Assembly (NCBI RefSeq): GCF_024623785.1
Contig: NZ_JANKBZ010000053.1
Span: 1-51,667, forward strand
Direction: 5' to 3'
Origin: Archangium lipolyticum
GTDB taxonomy: Bacteria; Myxococcota; Myxococcia; Myxococcales; Myxococcaceae
Length of the DNA stretch: 51,667 bases
The notes beneath the pieces are model-generated. The model was not told the DNA's origin. It made no database searches and worked only from the letters and a program-made list of their open reading frames with translations. The translations under genes were made by a program, and so were the position numbers. Shown here in pieces: positions 16,664-25,606 of this stretch. The stretch's first letter is position 1. Each line of letters begins with the position of its first letter.

Positions 16664-17296
16664 ATGAATTCCACGGACCCGAGCATTCGCATCCTGATTG
16701 TCGACGACCATCCGCTGCTGCGCGAAGGGCTTGCCGCCATGATCGCCGGACAACCGGACATGGCGCTGGTCGCCGAAGCGGAGAACGGCGAGCAGGCCTT
16801 GCAAGCCTTCCGCGCCCATCAGCCCGACATCACCCTGATGGATGTGCGGATGCCCACCATGGGAGGCATCGATGCGATCACCGCCATCCGCGCGGAGTTC
16901 CCCACGGCCCGAATCATCGTCCTGACGACCTACGATGGCGACGCGCAGGCGCTGCGCGCCATCAAGGCCGGTGCATCCGGGTATCTGCTCAAGAGCATGC
17001 TGCGCAAGGAGCTGGTGGAGACGATACGCAGCGTGCATGCGGGACGCCGCCGCATCGCCGCGGACATCGCCTCCGAGATGGCCGAGCACGTGGCGGACGA
17101 CGAGTTGACGGCACGAGAGCGTGACGTCCTGCTCCACGTCGCCGCCGGGAACGCCAACAAGGAGGTCGCCGCCCGGATGGGCATCTCCGAGGAGACGGTC
17201 AAGACGCACATGAAGAACGTCCTGACCAAGCTGGGCGCCAAGGACAGGACGCATGCGGTGGTGGTCGCGCTGAAGCGGGGCATCATCGACATCTGA
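16664..17296 (+). CDS. NarL/LuxR-family response regulator
   Basis: A 210-residue two-component regulator. The receiver domain (8-122) has the acidic pair Asp14-Asp15, phosphoacceptor Asp60 (TLMDVRMP), Thr88-Thr89 (VLTTYDGDA) and Lys110 (GYLLKS). The LuxR-type HTH (about 143-205) contains LTARERDVLLHVAAGNANKE and SEETVKTHMKNVLTKL. It is the cognate partner expected for the HisKA_3 kinase encoded on the opposite strand. The two genes converge and their coding regions overlap by 14 nt (17283-17296), so the pair is not an operon. The neighbouring NRPS operon is a plausible target because of proximity, but no site was identified. Confidence 0.92.
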   Translation: MNSTDPSIRILIVDDHPLLREGLAAMIAGQPDMALVAEAENGEQALQAFRAHQPDITLMDVRMPTMGGIDAITAIRAEFPTARIIVLTTYDGDAQALRAIKAGASGYLLKSMLRKELVETIRSVHAGRRRIAADIASEMAEHVADDELTARERDVLLHVAAGNANKEVAARMGISEETVKTHMKNVLTKLGAKDRTHAVVVALKRGIIDI

Positions 17297-20200
17297 GGCG
17301 CAACCGGTTGCGCCAGGTGCGCTCCGGATCGCCGCGATACGCGACCGCCGCCGGCACGCGCAGCTCCACTTCCGTCCCCGAGCCGCCGCGGCTTCTGATG
17401 TCCAGCCGCGCTCCCATCTTCCGCGCCCGCTCGCGCATGCCCGACAGGCCCCAGTGTCCGGGCCGTCCACCCGCCTGGAGGATCTCCGCGTCGATGCCGC
17501 GTCCGTCGTCCCGGACGCGCAGGCGCAGCTCGCGGCAACCATAGGTGAGCTCCACCTCGATCCTCCGCGCGCCGGCGTGCTGCCACGCGTTCACCAACGC
17601 CTCGCGGCCAATGCGGAAGACCTCGTCGCGCACCAGCGGGTCCAGCGGCGTGGGCTGCCCCTCCACCACCACGTGGAACCCTTCTGGCGGGTCCAGCTCG
17701 AGTTCCTCCCCCACCCTGGCGAAGGCCTGGGACAGCTCTCCCGTGCCCTGCGAAGCGGCGCGCAGGCCCTTCACCCGGTCGCGCCCCTCGAGCAGGACGT
17801 CGTCGGCACGATCCAACGCCTTCTCCATCGCGACGCGCACGGGCGCGTCCACCGGGAGCATCTCCGCCACGGACTGAAAGCGAAGGATCAACCCCTGGAT
17901 GCCCTGCAGCAGCGTGTCGTGCAGCTCGCGGGCGATGCGCTCGCGCTCCCGGTGCCGCTCCTCCAGCAAGCCGCGCATGTGCGCCCGCACCTGGCGCAGC
18001 CGCAGCAGGAACAGCATCCACAGCACCGCCAGGCTCGCCGCGATGCACAACGCGCGGAACCACCAGGTCTGGAAGAAGGCTGGCGGCAAGATGAGCTCGA
18101 GCGTCGCGCCCGTCTCGTTCCAGACTCCGTCGTTGTTGGCGGCGATGACATGGAAACGGTATCGCCCCGGCTCCAGATGCGTGTAGTACGCCTCGCGCCT
18201 CGTGCCGACGTCCTGCCACGTCTCGTCCACGCCTTCGAGGCGGTAGCGGAAGCGCACGCGCTCGGGAACGGCGAAGCTCAACGCCGTGTAGGCGATCTCT
18301 AGGTTCATCGCCCGCTCCGGCAGGGTGAGGGACGGGCCGGAGCCGAGCAGGTGGCCATCCACGCGCACCGCGCGGATGTGCACCGGGGGTGGCAACGGAT
18401 TGCGGAAGATGCGGGTCGAGTCGATCCACACCACGCCATTGCTGGTCGCGAACCACAGCCTGCCGTCGGTGCCCTGCACCGCGGTGGGCAGCGGACGCAG
18501 CAAGGTGGGCCGCGCCGGCAGGCCATCGAGGAAGTCGAAGCGCTCGCCGTGGACGAGCTGGTCCGGGTGGGCGACGGCGCGCTCCACCTCCTCCGCGCTG
18601 AAGTGGAAGATGCCCGGCACCGCGTGGATCCACAGGCCGCCGTCGGGCATCTCCAGGATGCCCGCGACACCACGCAAGGGCTCGCCGCCGGCCACGCCGA
18701 AGGGGTGGAAGCGCTGCCCGTCGAACCAGGCGAGGCCGAGCTGCCCCCCCACCCACAACCGCCGCCCGGCACGCAGCGCGGTCACCACGCCCAGGTGGAG
18801 TCCGTCCGCCGCGCCGTAGCGGCGCACGAGCCCGTGGTCGAACAGGGCGACCGCGTTGTCGTGGAACCCCAGCCAGACACGGCCCCGCGCGTCGGTCGTC
18901 GCGGAATAGATGCGCGTCCGCGCGGTCATGCCGAGCTGCTCGTCCATGCGCGTCCACACGCCGTCCTTCCAGCGCAGCAGCCCCCCCATCGACATGGCGA
19001 CCCACAACGCGCCCGTCGTGTCCTTCGTCATCGCCTGGACCTGCAAGGTGTTCGCTTCAGCGGGAACCGTGGCGACGAGCACGGGACGGTCGTCCTCGAT
19101 GCGCCAGATGCCGTTCGAGGTTCCCAACCACACGGTGCCATCCGGATCGCGATACGCACAGCGGATCTGCGCATCGAGCGCGGCGAACTCGACCTGCTTG
19201 TCGTGCAACCGCATCAGGGGCCGGTTGGTGCTGCCCGCCCAAAGGGCACCGCCGTCACCCGCGGCCAGCGCGAAGTCGTGCGAGCCGCGCGGAAACTCCG
19301 CCAGCACCAGGGAGCTGTGGCGGAAACAGTCGAGCCCTCCGCTGGTGCCGGCCCAGATGTTCCCCTCGCGGTCCTGGATCAGCGGCCAGACATAGTCCGC
19401 GGTGAGACCATCCTTCTCGGTGAAGGGCTCCGCGGCCGGCTCGAACCGCCCGATGTGCCGGCCGCCCAGACGTTCGGCGTAGGGCACACGGCGCATGCCA
19501 TCGCCGAGCGTGCTGATCCACAGGCTGCCTTCGCGGTCGAACACCATCCCAGCCGACTGCACTTCGATCCTCGCGGGCGCGGTGAGGAGCTCCCCATTCG
19601 CGCGCACCACGGGCCGCACGTGGCCATCCAGCTCGGCGACCCAGATCGTTCCATCGGGCGCCTGAGAGATCTTCCCCACCCACCCCACACGTGCGCCCGT
19701 ATCACGGAACGCGCGGCCCCCCCTTGGAAGGAACATGAGGGTGTCCGCCGTCGAGACCCACAACGTCCCGTCACGGTCGACGAACAGAGACGAGGCCTGC
19801 GTGCCCGGGAAGTTCCAGTCTGCGCCCACACGCTGCCAGCGCCCGTCCCGCAGGCGGAGGAGCCCGGCATGCCTGCTGCCGGTCCAGACGCCTCCGTCCG
19901 CGTCGAACGCGAACGACGCCAGCTGATAGGGCGACAATCCCTGTGCCTCGCCGTAGCGGGTGAGTTGCCCGTCCTTCAGGTAGGCCGCGCCGCCATGCTG
20001 GAAGCCGATCCACAAGCCTCCGTCGGGCGAAGCGGCCAGCGTCTGGATGCTGGTGACCGGGTCACCGCTGGACGGCTCGAAACGTTCGAAGCGGACGCCG
20101 TCGAAGCTGTACAGCGTCGACGCGGCGGACAGCCAGAGGAAGCCATCACGGGTCTGCGCGATCGCGGAGATCTGCCCCGGTGCGCCGTCCTTGATGGTCC

Positions 20201-20318
20201 AGCGCGCGTGGTAGAACTGGCCGATGCTGCGGTCGCGGCCATCCGTTTGCGCGGTGGCGGCCACGCCACACAGCAGGAATGCGCAGAGGCACCCCCAGCG
20301 AAAGCTCGTCGCGTCCAT
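17283..20318 (-). CDS. Hybrid-sensor histidine kinase with two-component regulator propeller and triple-Tyr domain
   Basis: A 1011-residue membrane sensor kinase. After a signal peptide (FRWGCLCAFLLCGVAATAQ) comes a long periplasmic beta-propeller built from Reg_prop repeats (units such as TRDGFLWLSAASTLYSFDG and DREGNIWAGTSGGLDCF). A Y_Y_Y domain, one membrane helix (FRALCIAASLAVLWMLFLL) and a HisKA_3 dimerisation domain follow, with phospho-acceptor His800 in RIARELHDTLLQGIQGL. The HATPase ends the protein (N-box EALVNAWQHAG, then DDGRGID and GHWGLSGMRERA). It has no receiver of its own; the convergent NarL-type regulator (16664) is the obvious partner. The frame is open 12 codons further (20354), but the ATG at 20318 gives a good signal peptide. 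It is divergent from the NRPS operon, and the shared 164-nt region probably holds both promoters. Confidence 0.9.
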   Translation of the reverse strand: MDATSFRWGCLCAFLLCGVAATAQTDGRDRSIGQFYHARWTIKDGAPGQISAIAQTRDGFLWLSAASTLYSFDGVRFERFEPSSGDPVTSIQTLAASPDGGLWIGFQHGGAAYLKDGQLTRYGEAQGLSPYQLASFAFDADGGVWTGSRHAGLLRLRDGRWQRVGADWNFPGTQASSLFVDRDGTLWVSTADTLMFLPRGGRAFRDTGARVGWVGKISQAPDGTIWVAELDGHVRPVVRANGELLTAPARIEVQSAGMVFDREGSLWISTLGDGMRRVPYAERLGGRHIGRFEPAAEPFTEKDGLTADYVWPLIQDREGNIWAGTSGGLDCFRHSSLVLAEFPRGSHDFALAAGDGGALWAGSTNRPLMRLHDKQVEFAALDAQIRCAYRDPDGTVWLGTSNGIWRIEDDRPVLVATVPAEANTLQVQAMTKDTTGALWVAMSMGGLLRWKDGVWTRMDEQLGMTARTRIYSATTDARGRVWLGFHDNAVALFDHGLVRRYGAADGLHLGVVTALRAGRRLWVGGQLGLAWFDGQRFHPFGVAGGEPLRGVAGILEMPDGGLWIHAVPGIFHFSAEEVERAVAHPDQLVHGERFDFLDGLPARPTLLRPLPTAVQGTDGRLWFATSNGVVWIDSTRIFRNPLPPPVHIRAVRVDGHLLGSGPSLTLPERAMNLEIAYTALSFAVPERVRFRYRLEGVDETWQDVGTRREAYYTHLEPGRYRFHVIAANNDGVWNETGATLELILPPAFFQTWWFRALCIAASLAVLWMLFLLRLRQVRAHMRGLLEERHRERERIARELHDTLLQGIQGLILRFQSVAEMLPVDAPVRVAMEKALDRADDVLLEGRDRVKGLRAASQGTGELSQAFARVGEELELDPPEGFHVVVEGQPTPLDPLVRDEVFRIGREALVNAWQHAGARRIEVELTYGCRELRLRVRDDGRGIDAEILQAGGRPGHWGLSGMRERARKMGARLDIRSRGGSGTEVELRVPAAVAYRGDPERTWRNRLRLRCR

Positions 20319-20473
20319 CGTCCGTAGCAGACGGCAATCCCCGCGAAGCGTCATGCCTCTTTCGGGGTAGTCCGCGGTCCCCTCCAGAAGGTAGCCAGCC
20401 CTCCCCCTTCCTCGTGAGGTGGCCAGCGCACCGTTCTGCCACCGTCTTCGGCGCGTTCACGTGTGACGCCATT

Positions 20474-20485
20474 GGAGGCTCGTTG
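20474..20485 (+). promoter_or_regulatory. Ribosome-binding site and TTG start deciding the NRPS start
   Basis: GGAGG (20474-20478) is followed after 4 nt by the in-frame TTG at 20483. No in-frame ATG or GTG nearby has a comparable site: the GTG at 20414 is preceded only by pyrimidines, and the ATG at 20279 lies inside the divergent kinase gene. Confidence 0.5.
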
Positions 20486-23400
20486 AATCCCCCCCCGTCC
20501 ACCCTGGTCACCGGAACAGAGTACGAACGACTGCTGTCCAGCCTCCGGCTGAAGAGCCCGTGGGCGATAGGAGAGGAGCACGCCGGAACCGCATCGCCGG
20601 AGGGCGTGGACGGTGTGCCCCCCGGACCGTGGCGGTCGGTGCTGGATGTGTTCGAGCAGCAGTCACGGCTGCATGCCGACCGCGTCGCGATCGCGGACGC
20701 GGCCGTCACGGTGACCTACGCGCAGCTGAGCAAGCGCACCCGCGCCCTGGCTGGAGTCTTGCGAGCCAGGGGTATCGGTCGCGGGAATGTGGTCGCGCTC
20801 GTGATGGACCGGGGACCCGTCTTCATCGAGACCCTGCTCGCCATCTGGCGGGTCGGTGCGGCCTATCTCCCGCTGGCTCCCGCGCACCCGGCGGCATGGC
20901 GCGAAGAGGTCATCCGGAAGGCGGGAGCGGCGCTGGTGGTGGACCTGTCGCCGGCCAGCGCCGTACCGGGTGTGCCCCACCTGGACCTCGGCAGTGCGCT
21001 CCACCCCACCGTGCCAGGGAGCGAGGACGCGGCGGAGGGGATGGCGCTCACCCCGGAGGATCTGGCGTACATCATCTGTACGTCCGGTTCGAGCGGTGAG
21101 CCCAAGCTGGTCATGATCGACCATCGGGGTGTCGCCAATCTGATCCTCGCCCAGCGGGACTCCCTGGGAGCGCTGGGGCCAGACACGCGGGTGCTGCAGT
21201 TCGCCCATCCAGCCTTCGATGGGGCCCTGTTCGAAGTCCTGCTGGCGCTGGCCAACGGCGGCCGGCTGGAGACCATCGACGCCTCACGAATCTCCGGTGA
21301 GCCGCTGGCCGACGTGCTGCTCACCCGCCGCATCACCCACGCGGTGCTGCCCGCGGCGGTCCTGCGCACGCTGCGGCCGGGCCGGTTCACCCACCTCGAG
21401 GTGGTGCTGAGCACCGGTGACGTGTGTCTCCCGGAGACCGCCCGGCAATGGGCCGCGTTCCACCGCTTCATCAACGGCTACGGCCCGACAGAGGTGACGG
21501 TGGCCAGCACGCTGCACACCGTGGGAGCCCAGAACGGCGAGCGGGTGCCCATCGGCCGTCCCATCTCCCACTCCCACGTCGTCCTCCTAGACGAGCACCT
21601 GCGGCCGGTTCCCCACGGGACTCCGGGGGAGCTCTGCATCGGTGGAGAGGGTGTCGGGCGCGGGTATCTGGGACAGCCCGGCCTCACCGCCGAGCGGTTC
21701 GTTCCCGATCCGTTCAGCCCCGAGCCAGGACGCCGGCTGTATCGCAGCGGCGATGTCGGCAGACAGCTGGCGGACGGAACGATCGAGTTCCTCGGCCGGC
21801 GCGACGACCAGGTCAAGGTCCGCGGCGCGCGCATCGAGCTGGGCCAGGTCGAGGCCGCACTGCTCGCGCTGCCGGACGTGCGTGACGCGGTGGCCGTCGT
21901 CGACGGACGGGGTGAGCGTCTCCTGGGCTACGTGCTACCGGCCGACGGAGCGGAGCTGTCGGCCGACGCGGTACGCGCCGGACTCCGCCGTCACCTGCCC
22001 GGCTATCTGGTACCGGATGTGATCGTACCGGTCGACGCATGGCCGATGACCACGAGCGGCAAGGTCGACCGCGCCCGGCTGCCCCGGCCACAACGTCCGG
22101 ACAGCACCGGCTACCAGCCGCCGCGGACCCCCGGGGAAGAGGCCGTGGCGGGAATCGCGGCGGAGTTGCTCGGGCTGGAACGGGTCGGGGTGCACGACAA
22201 CCTGTTCGAGCTGGGTGGCCATTCCCTGTTCGCCACGCAGCTCGCCGCCCGGGTGCGCGGCGCGCTGGGTGCGCACCTCGAGCTGAGTGCCGTTCTCCAG
22301 TCCCCCACGGTCGCGGAGATCGCGGCACGGATTGGTGACCGGCGCGACGGCGCGGAGTCGGGGCCGAAGATGGCTGAACCGGGCGCGGAGCCCGTTCCGT
22401 CGTACGCCCAGCAGCGGGTGTGGTTGATGCACAAGCTCAACCCGGACGCGGCGGCCTACCACACGCAAGCGGTGCTCAGACTGGCGGGTGAGCTGGACAT
22501 CACCGCGCTGCACGCCAGCCTCACCGACATCGTCCGGCGCCACGAAGTGCTGCGCACGCGCTTCCCCGAGGTGGACGGAGAGCTGCGGTGTGAGGTGGAT
22601 CCGCCCTTCGCGGTGGAGGTTCCGCTGCGGGACTTCAGCGGCGCGGATGAAGCCCAACAGGAGGCCCTGGTCGGTGCGGCCGTTCGCGAGATGCTCCAGA
22701 CGCCGTTCTCGCTCGCCGATGGCAGGCCGTTCCGCTGGCTGCTGCTCAGGCTCCGCGCGGACGAGCACGTCTTCGTGCACGTCGAACACCACATCGTGCA
22801 CGACGGCTGGTCGTTCCTCGTCTTCGTCCGCGACCTGCTCGATGGCTACACCGACTTCTTACGCCACGGCGAGGTGCGGCGCCCGGACCTGCCCGTGCAG
22901 TACACCGATTACGCGCGCTGGCAGCGGGAGTGGTGCGGCACCGAGGCCGCGGAGGCGCAGCGCCGCTTCTGGCGCCAGGAGCTGGAAGGCGCGGAAACCG
23001 TGCTCCAGCTCCCCCGCCGCACCGAGCCCGGAGCGAGGAAGTTCCGCGGAATCGCGCCCCGGATGGAGCTCGACGGTGAGCTCGCGCGCCGCTTGCAGGC
23101 CCTGGCCGACCGGAACAACACGTCCCTGTTCAACACGCTCCTCGCGGCGTTCTTCGTCCTGCTGCACAGGTACACCGGCTCACGAGACATCCTCGTCGGC
23201 TCCGCGGTCGCCAACCGGCGCTGGCAGGACACCGAGAACCTGCTGGGCATGTTCGTCAACAATGTCGTGATGCGGGGACGGTTGCACGGAGACCCCACCT
23301 TCGAGGAGCTCCTCGCTCGGGTGCGGCGGACCTCCCTGGCCGTCTACGACAACCAGGAGCTGCCGTACGAGATGATCTTCGCGGAGTCGCCCGCGCGGCA

Positions 23401-25606
23401 TCATGGCGGGTTCAACCCGTTGCTCCAGGCCATGTTCAGCTTTCACGACTCGGCACCCGGCGCGCTCGGCGCGTCCCCATTCGAGGTCTCCATCATCGAG
23501 GGACTCAGCAACGGCTCGGCCAAGTTCGAGCTGTCCGTCGTCGCCGTCCCCCGCTACGCCGAGCCGGGGCACAGCAGCAGGCTGGCCGGAGACATCATCC
23601 ACATCCCCCGGTCCGATGCCCCCGTGCTCCCCAGCCCGCGCTCGTCCCTGCAAGGAATCCTGCTCGCATGGGAGTTCGACTCCGACCTCTTCGAGGAGTT
23701 CTTCATCACCGGAATGCTGTCCGCCTACCAGCGGCTGCTGCGTTCCATCACCGCCGCCCCGGACACCCCGGTATCGAGGCTGTCCCTGCTGGACGACGCG
23801 GAACGGCGGGCGCTCGTCTCCTCGGGCCCCCGGGTGGACGCACCGGCGGGATGGCTGCCCAGCTTCGTCGAGCACTGGGCCGAGCGCACTCCGGATGCCC
23901 CCGCCGTGGCATCGGGTGACTCGCCCATGTCCTACCGCGAGCTCACGCGCCTCGCGGGACGGCTCGCGCGGCATCTCCGCGGGATGGGGATCGGCCACGG
24001 GGATGTGGTGGCGGTGTGCGCCCCGCATTCGGCCGAGCTCGTCGTGGCACAGCTGGGAGTCCTGAAGTCGGGTGCGGCCTGGCTCCCGTTGGAGCCTCGC
24101 CATCCTCCTTCCCACCTGGAGAGGCTCGTCCAGGACGCCGGGGCTCGAGCCGTGGTCACCACGGCGGGGCTGGCCCATCTCGTCACGGGCATCCCGGTCG
24201 TGAGGCTGGACGACGTCCACGACGTGCCGGAGCTCCCGCTGCCCTCGGGAGCGCCCACCGACCTCGCGTACGTCATCTACACGTCCGGGTCGACCGGCAG
24301 GCCCAAGGGCGTCCAGATCGAGCACCGCTCGGTCGTGGCCCGTCTGTACGGAACGGACGTGGTCGACCTGGTGCCGGGCAAGACGATGCTGGCCATGGCG
24401 TCGGCCGCCTTCGACGTGTCGGTGCTGGAGATCTGGGGCCCGCTGCTGAAGGGCGCGGCCATCCACTTCCTGCCGCCCGGCTGGGACATCCACGGCCTGG
24501 CGCGGTGCCTCACCCGCAGCGGGGTCACCCACGCCCTGCTCACGCCCGCGGTGTTCCACCCCCTGGTGGCGGAGGCTCCGGAGGCGTTCGGCCACCTGGA
24601 CAGGGTACTGGTCGGGGGCGATGTCGTCTCCCCGGACGCCTTCCGCGCGCTGCGGCGCAAGGGAGTCACGAGGGTGACGAACGCCTACGGCCCGACCGAG
24701 GCGACCATCCTGGCCAGTGCTCAGCGGCTCGAGGACTGGCAGGACGTCGAGGGCGCCAGTGTGCCGATCGGCCGGGCACTGTCCAACGCCCAGCTCGTCG
24801 TGCTCGACGAGCACTCGCAGGTGGTTCCGCCGGGCGTGGTCGGGGAGATCTGCATCGGCGGACCCATCGTCGCGCGGGGGTACCTCGGCGGGCCGGACCT
24901 CACGTCCGAGCGGTTCGTGGCGAACCCGTTCGGGTCGTCACCGGACGAACGGCTGTACCGCACGGGGGACCTGGGCCGGTGGCACCCCGGCGGGGTGATC
25001 GAGTTCCTGGGCCGCCGCGATGAACAGGTGAAGATCCGCGGCATCCGGGTGGAGCTGGCCGAGGTGCGCGCCGCACTGGCCGCCCATCCCGGGGTGACCG
25101 ACGCCGCCGCCGTCGTCGAGCGCAAGGGGGGCGAGCCACGGCTCATCGGCTACGTCCTGGCCGCACCGGGCTCCGCGGTGTCCGGCCAGGCCGTGCGCGA
25201 GGACATGGCGCGCAGGTCGCCCGGACACCTCGTGCCCGAGACCGTCATGGTGCTCGACGCATGGCCGTTGAACACCAACGGCAAGCTCGACCGGGCCCGC
25301 CTGCCAACGCCCCACGGGGACGCGAGCACGCCGTTCGTGGCGCCGAGGAACGAGACCGAGAGCCAGATCGCCGCGATCGTCGTCGAGCTGCTGAAGGTGG
25401 AGCGGGTCGGTGTCCACGACAACCTGTTCGAGCTGGGCATGCATTCACTGCTGGCCCTGAGGCTCGCCTCACGGGTGACCCGGGCCACCGGCCGGGAGGT
25501 CGGTCTCGCCACGATCCTCGCGGGCCCGACCGTCGCGAAGCTGGCTGGCGCGCTCACCACCCTGCCGCCCGCTCGGCCCACCATCGTGAGACGGCCGCGC
25601 GCATGA
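20483..25606 (+). CDS. Nonribosomal peptide synthetase, A-T-C-A-T
   Basis: About 1707 residues with modules A1 (about 20640-22090), T1 (Ser codon 22223-22225, LGGHSLFA), C (22395-23780, intact HHIVHDG at 22787-22807), A2 (23860-25310) and T2 (Ser codon 25445-25447, LGMHSL). A1 has an unusual A3 core (CTSGSSGEPKLV instead of YTSGSTGxPKGV) but keeps NGYGPTE, YRSGDVGR and the catalytic Lys (TTSGKVDRARLP). A2 is canonical (YTSGSTGRPKGV, NAYGPTE, NTNGKLDRARLP). Aligning by eye to GrsA gives binding-pocket codes DGFVLTGVA-K and DVLLLGAIL-K, which I cannot assign to amino acids. The C domain is of LCL type. I prefer the TTG at 20483 (GGAGG 4 nt upstream); the frame extends to 20279, overlapping the divergent kinase start. 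There is no thioesterase, reductase or epimerase domain. It is coupled to the next gene by an ATGA overlap. Confidence 0.9.
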   Translation: MNPPPSTLVTGTEYERLLSSLRLKSPWAIGEEHAGTASPEGVDGVPPGPWRSVLDVFEQQSRLHADRVAIADAAVTVTYAQLSKRTRALAGVLRARGIGRGNVVALVMDRGPVFIETLLAIWRVGAAYLPLAPAHPAAWREEVIRKAGAALVVDLSPASAVPGVPHLDLGSALHPTVPGSEDAAEGMALTPEDLAYIICTSGSSGEPKLVMIDHRGVANLILAQRDSLGALGPDTRVLQFAHPAFDGALFEVLLALANGGRLETIDASRISGEPLADVLLTRRITHAVLPAAVLRTLRPGRFTHLEVVLSTGDVCLPETARQWAAFHRFINGYGPTEVTVASTLHTVGAQNGERVPIGRPISHSHVVLLDEHLRPVPHGTPGELCIGGEGVGRGYLGQPGLTAERFVPDPFSPEPGRRLYRSGDVGRQLADGTIEFLGRRDDQVKVRGARIELGQVEAALLALPDVRDAVAVVDGRGERLLGYVLPADGAELSADAVRAGLRRHLPGYLVPDVIVPVDAWPMTTSGKVDRARLPRPQRPDSTGYQPPRTPGEEAVAGIAAELLGLERVGVHDNLFELGGHSLFATQLAARVRGALGAHLELSAVLQSPTVAEIAARIGDRRDGAESGPKMAEPGAEPVPSYAQQRVWLMHKLNPDAAAYHTQAVLRLAGELDITALHASLTDIVRRHEVLRTRFPEVDGELRCEVDPPFAVEVPLRDFSGADEAQQEALVGAAVREMLQTPFSLADGRPFRWLLLRLRADEHVFVHVEHHIVHDGWSFLVFVRDLLDGYTDFLRHGEVRRPDLPVQYTDYARWQREWCGTEAAEAQRRFWRQELEGAETVLQLPRRTEPGARKFRGIAPRMELDGELARRLQALADRNNTSLFNTLLAAFFVLLHRYTGSRDILVGSAVANRRWQDTENLLGMFVNNVVMRGRLHGDPTFEELLARVRRTSLAVYDNQELPYEMIFAESPARHHGGFNPLLQAMFSFHDSAPGALGASPFEVSIIEGLSNGSAKFELSVVAVPRYAEPGHSSRLAGDIIHIPRSDAPVLPSPRSSLQGILLAWEFDSDLFEEFFITGMLSAYQRLLRSITAAPDTPVSRLSLLDDAERRALVSSGPRVDAPAGWLPSFVEHWAERTPDAPAVASGDSPMSYRELTRLAGRLARHLRGMGIGHGDVVAVCAPHSAELVVAQLGVLKSGAAWLPLEPRHPPSHLERLVQDAGARAVVTTAGLAHLVTGIPVVRLDDVHDVPELPLPSGAPTDLAYVIYTSGSTGRPKGVQIEHRSVVARLYGTDVVDLVPGKTMLAMASAAFDVSVLEIWGPLLKGAAIHFLPPGWDIHGLARCLTRSGVTHALLTPAVFHPLVAEAPEAFGHLDRVLVGGDVVSPDAFRALRRKGVTRVTNAYGPTEATILASAQRLEDWQDVEGASVPIGRALSNAQLVVLDEHSQVVPPGVVGEICIGGPIVARGYLGGPDLTSERFVANPFGSSPDERLYRTGDLGRWHPGGVIEFLGRRDEQVKIRGIRVELAEVRAALAAHPGVTDAAAVVERKGGEPRLIGYVLAAPGSAVSGQAVREDMARRSPGHLVPETVMVLDAWPLNTNGKLDRARLPTPHGDASTPFVAPRNETESQIAAIVVELLKVERVGVHDNLFELGMHSLLALRLASRVTRATGREVGLATILAGPTVAKLAGALTTLPPARPTIVRRPRA

